Positions 7,995 to 18,675 of a DNA stretch of 64,000 nucleotides are shown here, one piece after another (within the stretch, counting starts at the first letter, position 1; each line of letters starts with the position of its first letter). The notes under the pieces are model-generated. The model searched no databases. It was not told where the DNA came from and saw nothing but the letters and a program-made list of their open reading frames with translations. A program made the translations under genes and the position numbers. The stretch lies in assembly GCF_025137375.1 (NCBI RefSeq), contig NZ_CP073720.1, forward strand, positions 186,001 to 250,000. The letters are read 5' to 3'. The stretch comes from Dactylosporangium fulvum. GTDB taxonomy: Bacteria; Actinomycetota; Actinomycetes; Mycobacteriales; Micromonosporaceae.

Positions 7995-8582
7995 GTGGCT
8001 GACGAAACTCCTCCGCGGCTCGATCCGCGACGGGTGCAGGTCCGAGACGCGGCGACCATGCGGGCGCTCGCGCATCCGGCACGGATCGCGATCATTGAGC
8101 GGCTCTTTCTCGGCGAGACGGCTACGGCCACCGAGTTGGCCGAGGTCTGCGGGTTGTCGCCGAGCGCGACCAGCTACCACCTCCGTGCACTTGCCAAGGC
8201 CGGGTTGATCGAGGAGGCGCCCAGCCGGGGTGACGGGCGGGAACGGGTCTGGCAGAGCCAGTTGCGCGGCCTCAACGTGGAAACGCCGCCAGAGCGGGGC
8301 GAGGCCGAGCGGATCGCGTCGCGGGAGCTGGCCGAGATGTTCATGGACCTGGAGGATGCCCGGGCCCGAGCCTGGCTCGACCGGAACGACAGCGAACCCT
8401 ACGAGTGGTATCTGGCCGCCACCTCGATGAGCATCCAGGTCGTCGTCACCGCTGAAGAGTTGCGGCAGCTCAACGATCGGGTCTGGAGCCTGCTCGAGCC
8501 CTATGCCCGCCGCAACCGCACGGAGCCCCCGCCCGGTGCGCGCCATGTTGAGGTGTCGTACCGGTCATATCCGCGGGACTGA
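7995..8582 (+). CDS. ArsR-type winged-helix regulator
   Basis: A 195-residue protein. Residues 20-95 are an ArsR-like helix-turn-helix: MRALAHPARIAIIERLF, then TELAEVCGLSPSATSYHLR as the recognition region, then a wing rich in Gly/Arg. The C-terminal hundred residues are helical with a conserved Trp-Tyr motif (EPYEWYLAA), as in the helix-turn-helix group that often sits next to MFS transporters. There are no obvious metal-binding cysteines, so sensing of an organic ligand is more likely. The GTG start lies in a divergent region with the VOC gene. The MFS gene follows 60 bp downstream and is a likely target. Confidence 0.85.
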   Translation: MADETPPRLDPRRVQVRDAATMRALAHPARIAIIERLFLGETATATELAEVCGLSPSATSYHLRALAKAGLIEEAPSRGDGRERVWQSQLRGLNVETPPERGEAERIASRELAEMFMDLEDARARAWLDRNDSEPYEWYLAATSMSIQVVVTAEELRQLNDRVWSLLEPYARRNRTEPPPGARHVEVSYRSYPRD

Positions 8583-8606
8583 CCGGCACCGGTCCGACAT
8601 CGGGCC

Positions 8607-8636
8607 TTGTGCCATCCAGATGTGAAGCATTATTTT
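8607..8636 (+). promoter_or_regulatory. Possible promoter of the MFS gene
   Basis: TTGTGC (8607-8612) and TATTTT (8631-8636) are 18 bp apart, in a locally AT-rich patch. The MFS ATG at 8643 lies where transcription would begin and has no clear ribosome binding site, so a leaderless transcript is possible. Weak match. Confidence 0.25.
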
Positions 8637-9798
8637 CGAAGTATGTCGTTCACGTCTCCGCGCGACGTGTACCTCCTCGCCGCCGCCCGCGGCATCTCCT
8701 TCCTCGGCGACTTCATGGCGGCCACCGCCCTGGTGCTCGCGTTCCAGGACCGCGGAGCCGGCGGCATGGCCGTCGCCGCGGTGCTCATCGCCTCGGTCCT
8801 GCCGGTCGTCGCCTTCGCGCCGCTCGTCGGGCGGCTCGTCGACCGGGTGGACAGCCGGGTGCTGCTCACCGTGGTCGGCCTCGGGCAGGCCGCGTGCTGC
8901 GCGGCGATGGCCCTCACCACGAGCACCTGGCTGCTCATCGCGCTCGTCGCGCTGCTCGCGACCGGCGTGGCGATCACAACGCCGACGTTCAACGCCCTGC
9001 TGCCCGAGGTGGCCGGGCCGGACGGGGTCGGGCGGGCGATGGCGATCGGGCAGACCGCCAACTCGATCGGCTCGCTCGCCGGGCCGGCGCTCGCCGGGGT
9101 GCTCGTCGGCGCGTTCGGGCTGCGCATACCGCTGCTCATCGACGCGGTCACCTATCTCGCCGTGGTCGGCGCCGGGCTGCTGCTGCGCACACGGCGCAGC
9201 GTCACGGCGCAGGAGCGCGCCTCAGCCGGTACCGCCGCATGGAAGATCCGGCAGGATTCCCTGCTGCTCGCGCTGACCGCCCTGATCGGGGCGCTCGTGC
9301 TGGCCCTCAACGTCACCATGGTCGTCGGCGTGTTCTTCATCCGCGAGACGCTCGGCGGGAGCCCTGCCGAGTTCGGGCTGGTCGAGGCGGCGTGGACGGC
9401 CGGGATGCTGGCGGGTGGCTGGTTCGCCGCCGCCCGCGCACGCACCGACGCGGCGCTCGGCCGCCTGCTGGTGGTGATGCACCTGGTGACGGCGCTGGCC
9501 GTCCTGATGTCGGGCTTCGCGACGGTGGTGTGGATGGTGTACCCGCTGTGGCTGCTGGGCGGCGCCATGAACGGGGCCGAGAACAACTTTTTGGGTGTGA
9601 TCGCGGCCCGGCGGGTGCCGGCGGCCCTGCGCGGCAGGTTCTTCGCGCGGTTCGGCGCGGTCGTCAACGCGGCGAACCTGATCGGTTACGGCGCCGGCGG
9701 CCTGCTGATCGAGCGCTTCGAGCCGCGGCACGTCGTCATCGGCTGCGGCGCGGCCGGGGTGCTGGCCGTGGTCGCGTTCGGGCCGGCGCTGTGGCGGG

Positions 9799-11577
<1,779 letters not shown>

Positions 11578-11611
11578 CCCCACGCTCTCGAGCCCTCGCG
11601 GCGCCCGCGGG

Positions 11612-12490
11612 TTACGCCTGGAGTTGGCGAGTCACGCTGGAGCAGATGTCGGCGCCGTAATTCATGCCCTTCGACGCCGGGTACACGGTCAGGACGCTCA
11701 GCACCCAGTCGGTGCCGATGGCCATGCAGTTGACGTGCCACTTGCCGTCGCTGCGGGCGATCCAGCCGTTCTTCACCGCGGTCGTCGCCTTCTCGGTCTC
11801 GGGCAGCGCCGGGACGATGCCGAACTCCTGGCTCGACGACACGTTGCGCATCTCGTTGAGGACCCAGTCGGTCCACTTCGGGCCGGCGGCGCGGCCGTCG
11901 CCGATGCAGGCGCCCATGCGCGCGGCGTCGCGGGCCGAGACCATCGTGCTGGCCCAGTCGATGTAGTACTTGCTGTCGGTCAGGCCGCAGATCTGGGCCA
12001 GCCGTGTGATGCTCGCCGACCTGCCGTTGAGGCTCCAGAAGTACGAGGCGGCGTTGTTGTCGCTGTTGCGGATCATGGTGCTGAGCTGCCGGAGGTTCGA
12101 CGGACTGGGGCTGGCGGTCCGGCGCAGGTAGTCGGACGCGAGCCACGCCTTGATCATCGAGGCCGTGCGCTGCGTCGTCGCGGCGTTCGCCGAGCCCGCC
12201 ATCTCGCCGGTACGGCGGTCGAGCACGGTCCACGACCAGAAGCCCGTCGCGTCGACGGTCACCGTCGCGGGGTGCAGCACAGCCGGGGGAAGCGCGGGCG
12301 CGGACGGAGGCGCCGGTGCGGCCTTGCGGGTCGGGGCGTCCGACGGTGCCGGACTCCCGGCGAGCGGGGCCGGTGCGGCGGCGTCCGACCGGTTGCGGCT
12401 CAGCATGTCGCTGCCCCACAGATACGGCACCACGACCAGCACCGCGCCGAGGAGCAGCACGAATATGGCAAATCCGACGCGCTTGTGCAT
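11612..12490 (-). CDS. Membrane-anchored beta-lactamase-fold serine hydrolase
   Basis: A 292-residue paralogue of the 9799-10653 product. Instead of a lipobox it has an uncleaved N-terminal anchor (residues 6-24) followed by a Pro/Ala-rich stalk. All three motifs are intact: SMIK (111-114), SDN (143-145) and KNG near 235. It is thus the better candidate for an active transpeptidase- or beta-lactamase-like enzyme at the cell surface. The ATG at 12490 has AAGGA upstream. Its stop faces the mqnA stop at 34 bp. A role in cell wall metabolism or beta-lactam response is inferred only from the fold. Confidence 0.75.
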   Translation of the reverse strand: MHKRVGFAIFVLLLGAVLVVVPYLWGSDMLSRNRSDAAAPAPLAGSPAPSDAPTRKAAPAPPSAPALPPAVLHPATVTVDATGFWSWTVLDRRTGEMAGSANAATTQRTASMIKAWLASDYLRRTASPSPSNLRQLSTMIRNSDNNAASYFWSLNGRSASITRLAQICGLTDSKYYIDWASTMVSARDAARMGACIGDGRAAGPKWTDWVLNEMRNVSSSQEFGIVPALPETEKATTAVKNGWIARSDGKWHVNCMAIGTDWVLSVLTVYPASKGMNYGADICSSVTRQLQA

Positions 12491-12559
12491 GGATCGGTGA
12501 TCCTTCCCTGGCGGTCGCCCCCCATTGCAGCGGTCGCCGGTCATGGGCAGGTGTTGCCG

Positions 12560-12569
12560 GTGTTAACAC
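12560..12569. promoter_or_regulatory. GTGTTAACAC palindrome upstream of paaA
   Basis: A perfect 10-bp palindrome in the 247-bp region between the hydrolase gene and paaA. Related half-sites CTGTGACAC (12690-12698) and CTGTAACAC (12722-12730) lie nearer to paaA. They may be binding sites of a regulator of the phenylacetate operon or of the hydrolase gene. Confidence 0.3.
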
Positions 12570-12593
12570 GTCGTAAGGGACATGTGGGTCTCA

Positions 12594-12622
12594 AGGGACG
12601 CGAGGGACAGTCTCTCGTCCCT
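12594..12622. other. Hairpin in the paaA upstream region
   Basis: AGGGACGCGAG (12594-12604) pairs with CTCTCGTCCCT (12612-12622), an 11-bp stem with one mismatch and a 7-base loop. Two further AGGGAC copies lie nearby (one begins at 12576). It could be an operator or a leader structure. Confidence 0.3.
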
Positions 12623-12702
12623 GCGCGCGGCCTGCAGCCCATTCACGCTCAAAAGTCCCTGGTAGTTGACTCAAGCCGGCGTTGTGCGACTGTGACACCT
12701 TC

Positions 12703-12730
12703 TTGCAGCTGCGGTCGGTTGCTGTAACAC
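12703..12730 (+). promoter_or_regulatory. Possible paa operon promoter
   Basis: TTGCAG (12703-12708) and TAACAC (12725-12730) are 16 bp apart, with the paaA GTG start at 12738. The -10 box overlaps one CTGTAACAC half-site. If correct, the leader would be almost absent. Weak consensus match. Confidence 0.3.
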
Positions 12731-12737
12731 TTGGGGG

Positions 12738-13757
12738 GTGTACGGCAACGATTTCGCCCCGCTTCTCGAGCAGGTCGACAGCGCCGAGCGCGACCTCCGG
12801 CAGGCCGCTGGCCAGGCCGTCGAAAACGACGGTGACCTGCAGGGATACTTCGACGCGATCGTCGCCGCCGACCAGAAGGTCGAGCCCCGGGACTGGATGC
12901 CGGAGGCGTACCGCAAGACGCTGATCCGGCAGATCGCGCAGCATGCGCATTCCGAGATCATCGGCATGCAGCCCGAGGGCAACTGGATCTCGCGCGCGCC
13001 GTCACTCAAGCGCAAGGCGATCCTGCTGGCCAAGGTCCAGGACGAGGCCGGCCACGGGCTGTATCTCTACGCGGCGGCCGAGACGCTCGGCATCTCCCGG
13101 CAGGAACTGGTCGAGATGCTGATCGAGGGGCGCCAGAAGTACAGCTCCATCTTCAATTATCCGACGCTGAGCTGGGCGGACGTCGGCGCGATCGGGTGGC
13201 TCGTCGATGGGGCCGCGATCGTCAACCAGGTGCCGCTGTGCCGCTGCTCCTACGGGCCCTATGCGCGGGCGATGATCCGCATCTGCAAGGAGGAGTCGTT
13301 CCACCAGCGTCAGGGGTACGAGATCCTGTACACCCTGTCGCGCGGCACGCCCGAGCAGAAGGCGATGGCCCAGGACGCGGTCGACCGTTGGTGGTATCCA
13401 TCACTGGCGATGTTCGGCCCGCCCGACAGCGACTCCACCCACTCCGAGCAGTCGATGACCTGGAAGATCAAGCGGTTCTCCAACGACGAGCTGCGGCAGC
13501 GGTTCGTGGACATGTGTGTGCAGCAGGCGGGCGTGCTCGACCTGCGGATTCCCGACCCGGACCTGCGCTGGAACGCCGAGCGCGGCGCCCACGACTACAC
13601 CCAGCCCGACTACGGCGAGCTCATGCAGGTCATCAAGGGCAACGGGCCGTGCAACCGGCAGCGCATCGAGCACCGCAGGCGCGCATACGAAGAGGGCGCC
13701 TGGGTGCGTGCGGCCGCGGCCGCCCACGCCGCGAAGAAGGCGGTGGCGCATGTCTGA
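12738..13757 (+). CDS. paaA: Phenylacetyl-CoA epoxidase catalytic subunit
   Basis: A 339-residue ferritin-like diiron subunit of the phenylacetyl-CoA 1,2-epoxidase, which opens the aerobic hybrid pathway of phenylacetate breakdown. Carboxylate/His pairs are visible in [22 protein letters not shown] and [13 protein letters not shown]. The last two are the EX2H-type iron ligands. Length and the C-terminal [16 protein letters not shown] region match PaaA. It is the first gene of a five-gene operon and overlaps paaB by 8 bp. GTG start after GGGGGG. Confidence 0.95.
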   Translation: MYGNDFAPLLEQVDSAERDLRQAAGQAVENDGDLQGYFDAIVAADQKVEPRDWMPEAYRKTLIRQIAQHAHSEIIGMQPEGNWISRAPSLKRKAILLAKVQDEAGHGLYLYAAAETLGISRQELVEMLIEGRQKYSSIFNYPTLSWADVGAIGWLVDGAAIVNQVPLCRCSYGPYARAMIRICKEESFHQRQGYEILYTLSRGTPEQKAMAQDAVDRWWYPSLAMFGPPDSDSTHSEQSMTWKIKRFSNDELRQRFVDMCVQQAGVLDLRIPDPDLRWNAERGAHDYTQPDYGELMQVIKGNGPCNRQRIEHRRRAYEEGAWVRAAAAAHAAKKAVAHV

Positions 13758-14028
13758 GCCGCTCTGGGAGGTCTTCGTCCGGCCGCGCCGGGGGCTGTCG
13801 CACGCCCACGTCGGCAGCCTGCACGCCCCCGACGCCGAGATGGCGCTGCGCAACGCGCGTGACGTCTACACCCGCCGCCAGGAGGGCGTGTCCATCTGGG
13901 TCGTGCCGGCCGGCGCGATCACGGCGAGCAGCCCCGACGAGAAGGACGCGTTCTTCGACCCCGCGGCCGACAAGGTGTACCGGCATCCGACGTTTTATGC
14001 CGTGCCGGAAGGCGCTGAACACATATGA
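13750..14028 (+). CDS. paaB: Phenylacetyl-CoA epoxidase subunit PaaB
   Basis: A 92-residue subunit of the epoxidase. It opens with the characteristic [20 protein letters not shown], followed by [27 protein letters not shown] residues. PaaB holds the PaaA-PaaC heterodimers in the larger complex. It overlaps paaA at the 5' end, and its stop overlaps the start of paaC by 4 bp (ATGA). Confidence 0.93.
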   Translation: MSEPLWEVFVRPRRGLSHAHVGSLHAPDAEMALRNARDVYTRRQEGVSIWVVPAGAITASSPDEKDAFFDPAADKVYRHPTFYAVPEGAEHI

Positions 14029-14729
14029 CCCGGTTCGAGGACGTGCTGGGTCTCGCCGACGACGCGCTGATCGCGGCGCAGCGGCTCGGCGAGTGGTGCT
14101 CGCGCGCGCCGGAGATGGAGGAGGACATCGCGCTGGCCAACATCGCGCTGGACCAGCTCGGCGCCGCGCGGCTGCTGCTCGCCTACGCCGGTGAGCTGGA
14201 GGGCCGGGGCCGCGGTGAGGACGACTTCGCCTTCCTGCGCGACGATCGCGAGTTCCGCAACGTGCAGCTCGTCGAGCTGGCCAACGGCGATTTTGCGGTC
14301 ACCATGGCCAAGCTGCTGCTCCTCTCCGCCTACCAGCGCTTGCGCTACGACCGCCTGGTCGGCGGCCCCGACGAGCGGCTGGCGGCGATCGCGGCGAAGG
14401 CCCGCAAGGAGTCCGCGTACCACGTCGATCACAGCTCCCGCTGGGTCGTCCGCCTCGGTGACGGCACGGACGAGTCGCACCGTCGTATGCAGAGCGCGGT
14501 CGACGCCGTCTGGCCATACACGCACGAGCTCTTCGAGGGTCCCTCGGCCGACCTCCGCGAGCCCTGGCTGGCCGAGATCGACAAGGTGTTCGCCGAGGCC
14601 ACCCTGGCCCGGCCGGCCGACGGCTGGGCGCCGACCGGCGGGCGGCGGGGTCTGCACACCGAGGCCCTGTCGCGGCTGCTCGCCGAGATGCAGGTGCTGC
14701 ACCGGGCGCACCCGGGGGCGACGTGGTGA
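14025..14729 (+). CDS. paaC: Phenylacetyl-CoA epoxidase structural subunit PaaC
   Basis: A 234-residue ferritin-like subunit that pairs with PaaA but has lost most iron ligands in the family. ALIAAQRLGEWCSRAPEMEEDIALAN and ARKESAYHVDHSS-type segments, quoted here only in outline, are diagnostic. Adjacent genes overlap by a few bases, consistent with stoichiometric expression in one transcript. Confidence 0.93.
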   Translation: MTRFEDVLGLADDALIAAQRLGEWCSRAPEMEEDIALANIALDQLGAARLLLAYAGELEGRGRGEDDFAFLRDDREFRNVQLVELANGDFAVTMAKLLLLSAYQRLRYDRLVGGPDERLAAIAAKARKESAYHVDHSSRWVVRLGDGTDESHRRMQSAVDAVWPYTHELFEGPSADLREPWLAEIDKVFAEATLARPADGWAPTGGRRGLHTEALSRLLAEMQVLHRAHPGATW

Positions 14730-15199
14730 CGACCGCTCAGGTCATTGATCTCGTCGCGACGGTCCGCGATCCTGAGCTGCGGGTCGTTACGATCGGTGAG
14801 CTGGGCATCGTGCGGGACGTCGCCGTGTATGACGACCGCGTCACGGTGACGATCACACCGACCTACTCGGGCTGCCCCGCCATGGACATGATCCGCTCCG
14901 ACATCGAGGCGGCCCTGCACGCCGCCGGGTTCGCCGACGTCGCCGTCGACACGGTGCTGTCGCCGGCCTGGAGCACCGACTGGATCAGTGAGTCGGGCCG
15001 GCGGAAGCTGGCCGAGGCCGGCATCGCGCCGCCCGCCGCCGGTGGCGGCCGGCCCGTGTCGCTGTCCCTGGCCGTCCGATGTCCGCGGTGTGGGTCGCCG
15101 GACACCGAGGAGCTGTCCCGGTTCGGGTCGACCGCCTGCAAGTCACTGTGGCGCTGCCGCGCCTGTCTCGAGCCTTTTGATGCGGTGAAAACCCTATGA
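14723..15199 (+). CDS. paaD: PaaD, iron-sulfur maturation factor of the epoxidase
   Basis: A 158-residue protein. Residues 1-100 are a DUF59/MIP18 domain (TVRDPELRVVTIGELGIV, TPTYSGCPAMD), and a C-terminal CPRCG...CRACLEP pair looks like a zinc ribbon. PaaD is needed for a functional epoxidase and is thought to help metal-cluster assembly. GTG at 14723 or 14726 starts it within the end of paaC. It overlaps paaE by 4 bp. Confidence 0.93.
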   Translation: MVTTAQVIDLVATVRDPELRVVTIGELGIVRDVAVYDDRVTVTITPTYSGCPAMDMIRSDIEAALHAAGFADVAVDTVLSPAWSTDWISESGRRKLAEAGIAPPAAGGGRPVSLSLAVRCPRCGSPDTEELSRFGSTACKSLWRCRACLEPFDAVKTL

Positions 15200-16293
15200 C
15201 CGTTTCCATCACGCGTCCCGCCAAGCGGCGGCCCACGTTCCACCGGCTGGCGGTCGTTGACGTGGAGCGTCTGACCGACGACGCGGTCGCGGTGACGTTC
15301 GACGTGCCGCCCAAGCTGCGGCCGGTGTTCGAGTTCCGGGCCGGGCAGCACCTGACCGTCCGCCGGGAGGAGATCCGCAGGTCGTACTCGATCTGCTCCA
15401 CTCCGGCGGCGCTCGCCGAGGAAGGCGTCCTGCGGATCGGGATCAAGCGGGTCCCGGACGGGGCGTTCTCGACGTTCGCCTTGTCGGAGCTCGCCCCCGG
15501 CGACGAGGTCGACGTGATGCCGCCGCTGGGCCACTTCACCAGCGCGTTCTCCGCCGAGCGGACCCGGCACTACGCGGGCGTCGTCGCAGGGTCGGGGATC
15601 ACGCCGGTGCTGTCGTTGGTGGCGACCGCCCTGGCCGTCGAGCCCGGCAGCCGGTTCACGCTGATCTACGGCAACCGGGCCGCCGGCACCGTCATGTTCG
15701 CCGAGGAACTGGCCGACCTGAAAGACCGGTACCAGGACCGGCTGCACGTCATCCACGTGCTCTCCCGTGAGGCCCAGGAGTCGCCGCTGCTGTCCGGCCG
15801 GCTCGACCAGGAGCGCATCGGGCGGATCCTCGACGCGCTGGTCCCGCCGGGGACGGTCGACGAGTGGTTCCTCTGCGGGCCGTACGGCATGGTGCTGGAT
15901 GCCCGCGTCGCGCTGAGCGTGCGCGGGGTGCCCGACGCCGAGGTGCACACCGAGCTCTTCCACGTCTCCGACACGCCGCCGGTCGCCGCCGAGGAGCCGA
16001 CAGTTTCGGAGGGGCCCGGAGCGGAGGTCACCGTCGTGCTCGACGGGCGGAAGTCGACGTTCACGATGGCGCACGACGAGCGGATCCTCGACGCGGCGAT
16101 GCGGCAGCGGCCCGAGTTGCCGTACTCGTGCAAGGGCGGGGTCTGCTCGACCTGCCGCGCCAAGATCGTCGAGGGCGAGGTCGAGATGGCCCGGAACTTC
16201 GCCCTGGAGCCCGAGGAATTGGCCGCCGGCTATGTCCTGACCTGTCAGGCGATGCCGATCACCGAGCGTGTCGTGGTCGACTACGACGCATGA
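15196..16293 (+). CDS. paaE: Phenylacetyl-CoA epoxidase reductase
   Basis: A 365-residue electron-transfer subunit. The N-terminal FNR-like half binds flavin (RRSYSICSTP) and NADPH (GSGITPVLSL and the later FLCGPYGMV). The C-terminal plant-type ferredoxin domain has SCKGGVCSTCRAK and a distal LTCQA cysteine for one [2Fe-2S] cluster. It passes electrons from NADPH to the PaaA diiron centre. It is the last of the five paa genes. sigK begins 28 bp after its stop, so readthrough into the sigma factor gene is likely. Confidence 0.95.
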   Translation: MTVSITRPAKRRPTFHRLAVVDVERLTDDAVAVTFDVPPKLRPVFEFRAGQHLTVRREEIRRSYSICSTPAALAEEGVLRIGIKRVPDGAFSTFALSELAPGDEVDVMPPLGHFTSAFSAERTRHYAGVVAGSGITPVLSLVATALAVEPGSRFTLIYGNRAAGTVMFAEELADLKDRYQDRLHVIHVLSREAQESPLLSGRLDQERIGRILDALVPPGTVDEWFLCGPYGMVLDARVALSVRGVPDAEVHTELFHVSDTPPVAAEEPTVSEGPGAEVTVVLDGRKSTFTMAHDERILDAAMRQRPELPYSCKGGVCSTCRAKIVEGEVEMARNFALEPEELAAGYVLTCQAMPITERVVVDYDA

Positions 16294-16321
16294 GACCAAT
16301 CCGGGTCGGCGGCCGCTTCGA

Positions 16322-16942
16322 ATGAGCGACATGAGACCCGAACACGAGGAGCTGCCCACGCAGCGGCTCGTCGCGGTGCCGACCCCGCAGCGGCGCGTCG
16401 ACGCCGACGAACTGCTGGCCAGGGTCGCGCGCGGTGACGAGCGCGCCTTCGCCGAGCTTTACGACCTGGTGTCGGCCCGCGTGTACGGGCTGATCCGCCG
16501 CGTCCTGCGTGACCCCGCCCAGTCGGAGGAAGTCATGCAGGAGGTGATGATCGAGGTGTGGCGGACCGCCGCCCGCTACGACGGCACCCGCGGCAGCGCC
16601 ACCGCCTGGGTGTTCACGATCGCGCACCGGCGGGCCGTCGACCGGGTCCGTTCCGAGCAGGCCGGTATCGAGCGGGTACGGCGGGTGGCGGCGGTCAGCG
16701 CCGAGACGCCGTACGACGACGTGGTCGAGTCGGCGACGGCGCGCATCGAGCAGCAGCAGGTCCGCCGGTGTCTCGACGGCCTGACCGACCTTCAGCGGGA
16801 GGCCATCACGCTGGCCTACTACGGCGGCAACAGCTATCGGGAGGTCGCGGACCTGCTCGGCACGGCCCTGCCGACGATCAAGACGCGGATGCGGGACGGT
16901 CTGATCCGCATGCGGGACTGCTTGGGGGTGGCGCTCTCATGA
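16322..16942 (+). CDS. sigK: ECF sigma factor, SigK-like
   Basis: A 206-residue ECF sigma factor. Region 2 is about residues 30-100 (FAELYDLVSARVYGLIRRVL, AQSEEVMQEVMIEVW) and region 4 about 140-200 (LDGLTDLQREAITLAYYGG, SYREVADLLG, LPTIKTRMRDGL). With the downstream RskA-like anti-sigma factor it matches the SigK/RskA pair of actinobacteria. The start may be ATG at 16322 or 16331. It sits directly behind paaE with no obvious promoter in the 28-bp gap. Its stop overlaps the rskA start. Confidence 0.88.
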   Translation: MSDMRPEHEELPTQRLVAVPTPQRRVDADELLARVARGDERAFAELYDLVSARVYGLIRRVLRDPAQSEEVMQEVMIEVWRTAARYDGTRGSATAWVFTIAHRRAVDRVRSEQAGIERVRRVAAVSAETPYDDVVESATARIEQQQVRRCLDGLTDLQREAITLAYYGGNSYREVADLLGTALPTIKTRMRDGLIRMRDCLGVALS

Positions 16943-17646
16943 CCGAGACCGTGGACATTCACGCGCTCGCGGGCTCCTATGCGCTGGACGCCGTGGACGA
17001 CCTGGAGCGGGCCGCGTTCGACCGGCACCTGCGCGACTGCCCGTCCTGCGCCGTCGAGGTGGCGGAGCTGCGGGAGACCGCGGCGTGGCTGGCGCACCCG
17101 GTCGCCGAGGCGTCGCCGCCGCGGCTGCGGGACTCCGTCATGGCGCAGATCGCGCGCACCCCGCAGGAGCGCAGCCGCCGGGCGTCGACCTCGTCCGGCC
17201 GCACGACCCGGGACCGGCTGCGCCGTTGGGGCGTGGCGGCGGTCGCCGCCGCCGTGCTCGCCGCCGGCGCCGGCGTCGGCACTTGGGTGGTGGCCCAGCA
17301 GCAGGTGACCAACCTCCGCGACGAGAACGCCCGCGTCGACGCGGTCCTGGCCGCGGCCGACGCCCGGCTGGTCAGCCAGGACATGGGCGGCGGCCGGGTC
17401 ACGGTGGTGGTGTCCCCGTCCCGCAACGCGGCCGTGGCCGTGCTCGACGGCCTGGACTCCCCGGGCACCGGCAAGGCCTACCAGCTGTGGATGATCGGGG
17501 CCTCCCCGCGCGACGCGGGCCTGGTCCCGTCGGGCACCGGCCGCGTCTACGTGCCGTTCCTGGCCCCCACCTTCGGCGTCACGGTCGAGCCGTCCGGCGG
17601 GTCCGACCGGCCGGGCGACACCTTGGTAGGCAAGATCAACCTTTGA
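16939..17646 (+). CDS. rskA: Membrane anti-sigma factor, RskA-like
   Basis: A 235-residue anti-sigma factor. The N-terminal domain has a zinc-anti-sigma motif, His30-x3-Cys34-x2-Cys37. One membrane helix spans about residues 95-115 (WGVAAVAAAVLAAGAGVG), and the extracytoplasmic C-terminus is the RskA fold (GKAYQLWMIGASPRDAG and GVTVEPSGG are typical). It should sequester SigK until proteolysis. It overlaps sigK by 4 bp and ends 4 bp before the convergent aldo/keto reductase stop. Confidence 0.88.
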   Translation: MTETVDIHALAGSYALDAVDDLERAAFDRHLRDCPSCAVEVAELRETAAWLAHPVAEASPPRLRDSVMAQIARTPQERSRRASTSSGRTTRDRLRRWGVAAVAAAVLAAGAGVGTWVVAQQQVTNLRDENARVDAVLAAADARLVSQDMGGGRVTVVVSPSRNAAVAVLDGLDSPGTGKAYQLWMIGASPRDAGLVPSGTGRVYVPFLAPTFGVTVEPSGGSDRPGDTLVGKINL

Positions 17647-17650
17647 CGCC

Positions 17651-18616
17651 CTACCGTTCGTCGCCTTCCAGCAGTTCGTTCAGCGCCTTCATGTCGTCCT
17701 CGGACGGCTGCCAGGAGACGGCCGCGACGTTGGCCGCGACCTGCGCGGCCGACGTCGCCCCGGCGATCACGCTGGCCACCGTCGGCTTGGCCGCCAGGGC
17801 TCCGATCGCGAGGGTGAGCAGGTCGATGCCGCGCTCGTCGGCGAACGCCTCCAGCCGATCGATGACGTCCCACGGCGCCTCGGCCAGGACGTTCGCGTAG
17901 CCGACCCGGTCGAGCCGCGAGCCGGCCGGCGCCGACTCCCCGCGGTGGTACTTGCCGGTCAGCAGCCCGCTGGCCAGCGGGAAGTACGGCAACAGGCCCA
18001 GCCCGAACCGCTGCAGTGCCGGGACGAGCTCCTGCTCCGGCGCGCGGTGGAGCAGCGAGTATCGGTTCTGGGCGCTCACGAACGGCGTGAGCTGCTTCGT
18101 CTCGGCGGTCCAGGCGGCGTCGGCGGTCTCCCAGCCGGTGAAGTTGGAGTGGCCGAGGTATCGCACCTTGCCCGACCGCACGAGGTCGTCGAGCGCGCTG
18201 AGGGTCTCCTCGATCGGTGTTTCCGGGTCGGGCGCGTGCAGCTGGTAGAGGTCGATGTAGTCGGTGCCGAGATTGCGCAGCGACGCCTCGACGGCCCGGA
18301 AGATGTATCGCCGGCTGCCGCGCGCGCCCCAGTCGGGCCCGTAGGCGCCGCGCGCGTCCATGCCGAACTTCGTCGCGACGACGGCCTCGCCGCGGCGCTT
18401 GCCGAGGGCCGCACCCAGCGCCCGCTCCGAGTCGCCGGGCGCGTTGCCGTAGATGTCGGCGGTGTCGAAGAGCGTGACGCCATGGTCGAGGGCGGCGTGG
18501 ACGACCTCCGCCGCGCGGGCCGCGTCGATCCGGCCGCCGAAGTTGTTGCAGCCGATTCCGAGGACCGAGACGGGTAGGCCGGACCGGCCGAGACGGCGAT
18601 AGCGCATGTCAGTCAC
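17651..18616 (-). CDS. Aldo/keto reductase
   Basis: A 321-residue NADPH-dependent oxidoreductase of the aldo/keto reductase superfamily, probably a soluble TIM barrel. The catalytic tetrad is Asp-Tyr-Lys-His: LFDTADIYGN gives Asp and Tyr, VVATKFG gives Lys and YQLHAPD gives His. The C-terminal cofactor loop (SVIAGATSAAQVAANV) is normal. It resembles the YghZ/general stress protein 69 group. GTG at 18616 (protein MTDMRYRRLG) fits an AGGA site better than ATG at 18607. It is divergent from mqnC. Substrate unknown. Confidence 0.88.
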   Translation of the reverse strand: MTDMRYRRLGRSGLPVSVLGIGCNNFGGRIDAARAAEVVHAALDHGVTLFDTADIYGNAPGDSERALGAALGKRRGEAVVATKFGMDARGAYGPDWGARGSRRYIFRAVEASLRNLGTDYIDLYQLHAPDPETPIEETLSALDDLVRSGKVRYLGHSNFTGWETADAAWTAETKQLTPFVSAQNRYSLLHRAPEQELVPALQRFGLGLLPYFPLASGLLTGKYHRGESAPAGSRLDRVGYANVLAEAPWDVIDRLEAFADERGIDLLTLAIGALAAKPTVASVIAGATSAAQVAANVAAVSWQPSEDDMKALNELLEGDER

Positions 18617-18675
18617 TCTCGTGATCCTAAGCACGGCTGAACGCCATGGCTCACCTGCTGGGTACGCTCTGGGTT

